64,000 bases of DNA from Patagioenas fasciata (lineage: Eukaryota > Chordata > Aves > Columbiformes > Columbidae): assembly GCF_037038585.1 (NCBI RefSeq), contig NC_092523.1:42683001-42747000 (forward strand), in the 5' to 3' direction. Below, piece after piece: positions 61,011-64,000 of this stretch. The notes beneath the pieces are model-generated. The model worked only from the letters and a program-made list of their open reading frames with translations, had not been told where the DNA came from and ran no database searches. Position 1 is the stretch's first letter. Every line of letters begins with the position of its first letter. A program made the position numbers and the translations under genes.

Positions 61011-61157
61011 GGTTCCTTGGAAGTAACACAGAGTTTGGAAGATGATACCCTTCTGGATGCACCACTTATTTCATCTCATACTTTGCATTCCCAGCTGAGG
61101 CCAAGATTTCATGCTATCCCAGCAGTCCTCCTTGCCAATTTTCTGTTGCTAATACAT
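61011..61157 (+). CDS. TMEM192: TMEM192 coding exon 2 (lysosomal sorting motif and start of first membrane helix)
   Basis: TMEM192 is a small multi-pass protein of the lysosomal and late endosomal membrane. The 147-nt exon (49 codons, phase 0 at both ends) has exactly the length of the matching human segment. It reads GSLEVTQSLEDDTLLDAPLI, then SSHTLHSQLRPRFHAIPAV and LLANFLLLIH. EDDTLL fits the acidic dileucine pattern [DE]xxxL[LI] used for lysosomal sorting and aligns with EDDPLL in human. RPRFH marks the cytosolic border of the first transmembrane helix, which begins with PAVLLANFLLLIH and must continue in exon 3. The acceptor is TTTTCCAG|GG and the donor CAT|GTAAGT. Confidence 0.95.
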
Positions 61158-64000
61158 GTAAGTTTAGAAAGCTTGATTGCATTACGAATGTTTGCTGTCT
61201 CTATTCCGGATTCTTGCTGTTTGTGTTTCTTCTGAGACTTGCATACACTGTTCTTCCAAACCAGTGAAATATTACTTGCAAATGAATTTTGATAGCGTGA
61301 ATGCTACATTTATACTTGCTGTGTTTTCTTTCTGATTGTTTGTCAGTTCTAATGTGCTACGAGTCTTGTTCTTATATGCTGTTGGAAATGTACTTTTAAA
61401 ATAATAATACTGCTGTAGAAGTACTTATACTAGTTACAGAGAGCCAAGATAATTTTGATGCCATGCCTTGTGGAGGCTGAATTTCATGTCACAGGAAAGA
61501 CTTAAGGTATTTCTTATGGTAACTAAGCAAGTAAAGCTGAACTTGCTCCAGGGTTTTTTTGCATGGTAGTGGATGGAGCTATAAAGGAATCAAAATGTTA
61601 CTTCCTGTTCTGACTTCTAGAGGTTAAGGGTGAAAAGCACAGATAAAGGACAAATCTTGCATGTAACAGTATGAAGGCCTATTTGAGGCTGGTAAACAGA
61701 AGCAGAGATTCTGGTCTAGTAGTGAGTTTATCCTTGATAAGGTGAAGAGACTTATTGTTGCTTGTGAGCATGTGGAAACCGAAAATGAAGAAGGAAGGGT
61801 GAATAGCTCTGATCCTAAGATCTAACTGAAATGGTATTTGCATGGTGCTTAGGCACATGGTTCAGTAGTGGACTTGGTAGTGCTAGGCATATGGTTGAAC
61901 TCTATCATCTTAAGGGTCTTTTCCAACCTAAATGATTCTGTGATGCCACTAACAGTGGCCTGGAGATAGTATGTGTATAAAGCCAGATACATACATGCCA
62001 CATGAGCTATATGTTGCTAGCTGTATTTAAGCTTCATTTGATCTCAGACAAAAAATGCTGTGCCCAGTTGCTCTGCAAAACATACCGTCTTCCAAAACTT
62101 TAAAAGCACATACCAACCTCTAAGGTCTCTTTGGGTAGCTGCATAAAGCTGTTCAAACCATATGCCCGAACTTTCCAATTTCAGCGGTAATTATGTTGTG
62201 TTCCTCTTAGTAATATCAAGAAATGCCCTTCTGTCTATCAAGTAGACTTAGGAGAGACTTATGCTGAATAAACTACCAGAGTTCCTAATAAAACTGCATA
62301 TCCAGCCTTATTCCTTTCCACTACCAGAAGACTACTGGTGCCATCCCTTTAGGGTGCCACTTGAGGTCTGCATTATGAAGGTAGATGCTGCTATTGGTAA
62401 GAGAGCAGTAAATGTTTTTCCACCTAGCCCTGGGGCATTACTATCTGCTACCACAACAGATTAGCTATATGTCAGCCACCCAGATCCTAGGAAACTACTG
62501 CCTTTTCTGTCCCCATCACTTCACTTCTGCTGCAAATGGAAAAAGTATGGGGAGGTGAGGAGAAGGAAAACTGTAGCGGCCTCTGTCAACACACACTTCT
62601 CCAGGTAAAGTCTTCCTGCTATTGCTGAATTTGTTGCAGTGGCTCATTGGTCGTTTGAGGGAAATGGAGAAGTATCCTTTTCTCTTGGTGAAATACAGCA
62701 TTATACTTGCCACATGAAATGTTGCTGTCTCATTTGCTGAAGACATGGATGGGGAAAACAAGCTTATTGGATTTCTTTCCTCTCTGCTTCTGCAAATGTG
62801 CACAAACCTTGTGGGATGTGGAAGCACCAGGTTAGCTTCTGATGCACAGCCTGCCAAATGGGCAAATATCCTGGAGAAGTTAAGCCATCATAGTATTATG
62901 TGGTAGAGTTGTAATGCATTTCTAAAGTTATCTGTATGTAGCATGGAGTATTTTGTTTCCTCCAACTTTTTGTGCCAAGAAATGGAGTCAGGCAGCAAAT
63001 AGCTGCTTTGTTGGCAGCTGCCTAGTTACATACAATTCTGGAGTGTATGAGTAGGATATATTGGAGTGTGGTAGGGCTGGGTTTTTGAGTGGATTTCCTT
63101 CTGCCAAGCCTTTCTCTTCTGCAGGCTTCTGGCTCCTGTCAGGAGACTCTGGAGTGCAGTGTAAAGTGTCCAGGCTAGCAATAATTTCTTTTTATTAACC
63201 CCATCTTTCCTTAATCCCCTCTGTGTATGTGCATTCACAGAACTGAACGTAAATACTACTTTATCTAAGAATTTTTTGTATATAAAAATCCCCTGTACTG
63301 AGGTAAAGCACCTGTTCTTGGACTGTCCTGAAATGTAAGCAAAACATCTTTAAGTGTCACCTTTAATGCCAGCTACCTGTTTCTTCTTGCACACCCTGGT
63401 AGTAGATGAGTAGAACTGCAATGCCAGGCTATTTCTGCTGACATCACTTTAATATAGCCATTTTCTACACCTGGAAGGAGTAGAACTAGATGTGTTACTG
63501 GTTTAAAATGGCAAACTGAACAGTAAGTGGACTGAATAAAATATGGGTTAGTTAGATTATTCTTAGCTTTGTTAGAAACAGAGGTGGTAAAATAATGGAT
63601 TAAACAAAAGTGGTGTGGATAATCCTCCCTCTTATTTAACTTAATCTAGGTACTTATCCCAAGGTAATTTTGGATTTAATTTGCGTTTGAATAATGGTTT
63701 TATGGATAATATAAAACACACTTCTTTCCTCCAACCTTCTGTCCTGTCTGTCCTCTACAACGTCTGGTTTAAGTATGATTGTTGTGTGAAAGTTATTTCC
63801 CCCTTCCTCCCTCCAATTACCTGACTCTACTCATAACCGGAGCAAGTTGAGGGTGGCTCATATCAAGAGTAATTAAATGGTTCTGAAAGGCTAATATCTA
63901 TGAAGGAAGTTTATTGAGAAATGGCAAGGATATGAAAAATAAGTTCCAGGGAGTGGGAAGGAGGTGGTGGGCTCTTAGATGTCCAGACAATTGAGTATGG
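61158..64000 (+). other. TMEM192: TMEM192 intron 2, partial
   Basis: Sequence downstream of exon 2 to the window edge. It contains a CR1 3' end at 61846-61945. I looked for the next exon (expected to finish the first membrane helix) and did not find it, so it should lie to the right of the window. Confidence 0.75.
61846..61945 (+). mobile_element. CR1 retrotransposon 3' end
   Basis: The plus strand reads GGCACATGGTTCAGTAGTGG, ACTTGGTAGTGCTAGGC, GGTTGAACTCTATCATCTTA and GGTCTTTTCCAACCTAAATG, then ATTCTGTGATG. This is the sense-strand 3' tail of an avian CR1 of a different subfamily from the 49-51 kb copy. Only about 100 bases are left, with moderate divergence. It is in the same orientation as TMEM192. 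Confidence 0.92.

Noticed and set aside
1..64000. Search for CRISPR arrays, bacterial operons, phage or other prokaryotic systems, tRNA, rRNA and spliceosomal RNA genes, and LTR retroviruses.
   Set aside because: None seen. The sequence is vertebrate nuclear DNA with spliced genes, and no LTR pair, tRNA cloverleaf or regularly spaced repeat array was recognised by eye.

Overview
This is a stretch of vertebrate nuclear DNA, almost certainly from a bird. The evidence is CR1 retrotransposon sequence (including a 1.7 kb reverse-transcriptase copy), very few other interspersed repeats across 64 kb, AT-rich introns and intergenic DNA, and two sharp GC-rich CpG islands. There is no operon-like or prokaryotic organisation; genes appear as short exons with spliceosomal borders. 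Almost every long open frame is a chance frame in an intron or in GC-rich promoter DNA.

Two genes can be read, arranged head to head. The minus strand carries the 5' part of KLHL2 (a BTB-BACK-Kelch substrate adaptor of CUL3 ubiquitin ligase): six coding exons at 45068-45090, 42018-42143, 38410-38516, 33735-33856, 10694-10856 and 1074-1183. Together they encode the short N-terminus, the BTB domain and the start of BACK (651 nt, 217 codons). The Kelch repeats lie beyond the left edge. The plus strand carries the first two coding exons of TMEM192 (a lysosomal/late-endosomal membrane protein) at 58278-58319 and 61011-61157; the rest lies beyond the right edge. As I recall the human locus (4q32.3), TMEM192 and KLHL2 are also divergent neighbours, which supports both calls.

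From left to right: 1-45 kb is KLHL2 with five large introns. They hold a CR1 3' end, two very old CR1/L3-like relics, a near-perfect 226-bp palindromic hAT-type element, two other hairpin-forming sequences and many A-tracts. 44.6-45.8 kb is the KLHL2 CpG island, with ETS and NRF1 motifs upstream of the ATG. 45.8-57.8 kb is intergenic and holds the 5'-truncated CR1 LINE. 57.9-58.6 kb is the TMEM192 CpG island. 58.3-64 kb is TMEM192 with a CR1 3' tail in intron 2.

The points most worth checking are a GC-AG intron in KLHL2, an exon-like unit in KLHL2 intron 4 that would introduce a stop codon, an unexplained minus-strand terminal-exon-like signal at 56.6 kb, and the palindromic element, whose arms differ mainly by apparent CpG decay. 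I saw no convincing novel multi-gene system. All gene identities rest on recalled protein families, since no search could be run.
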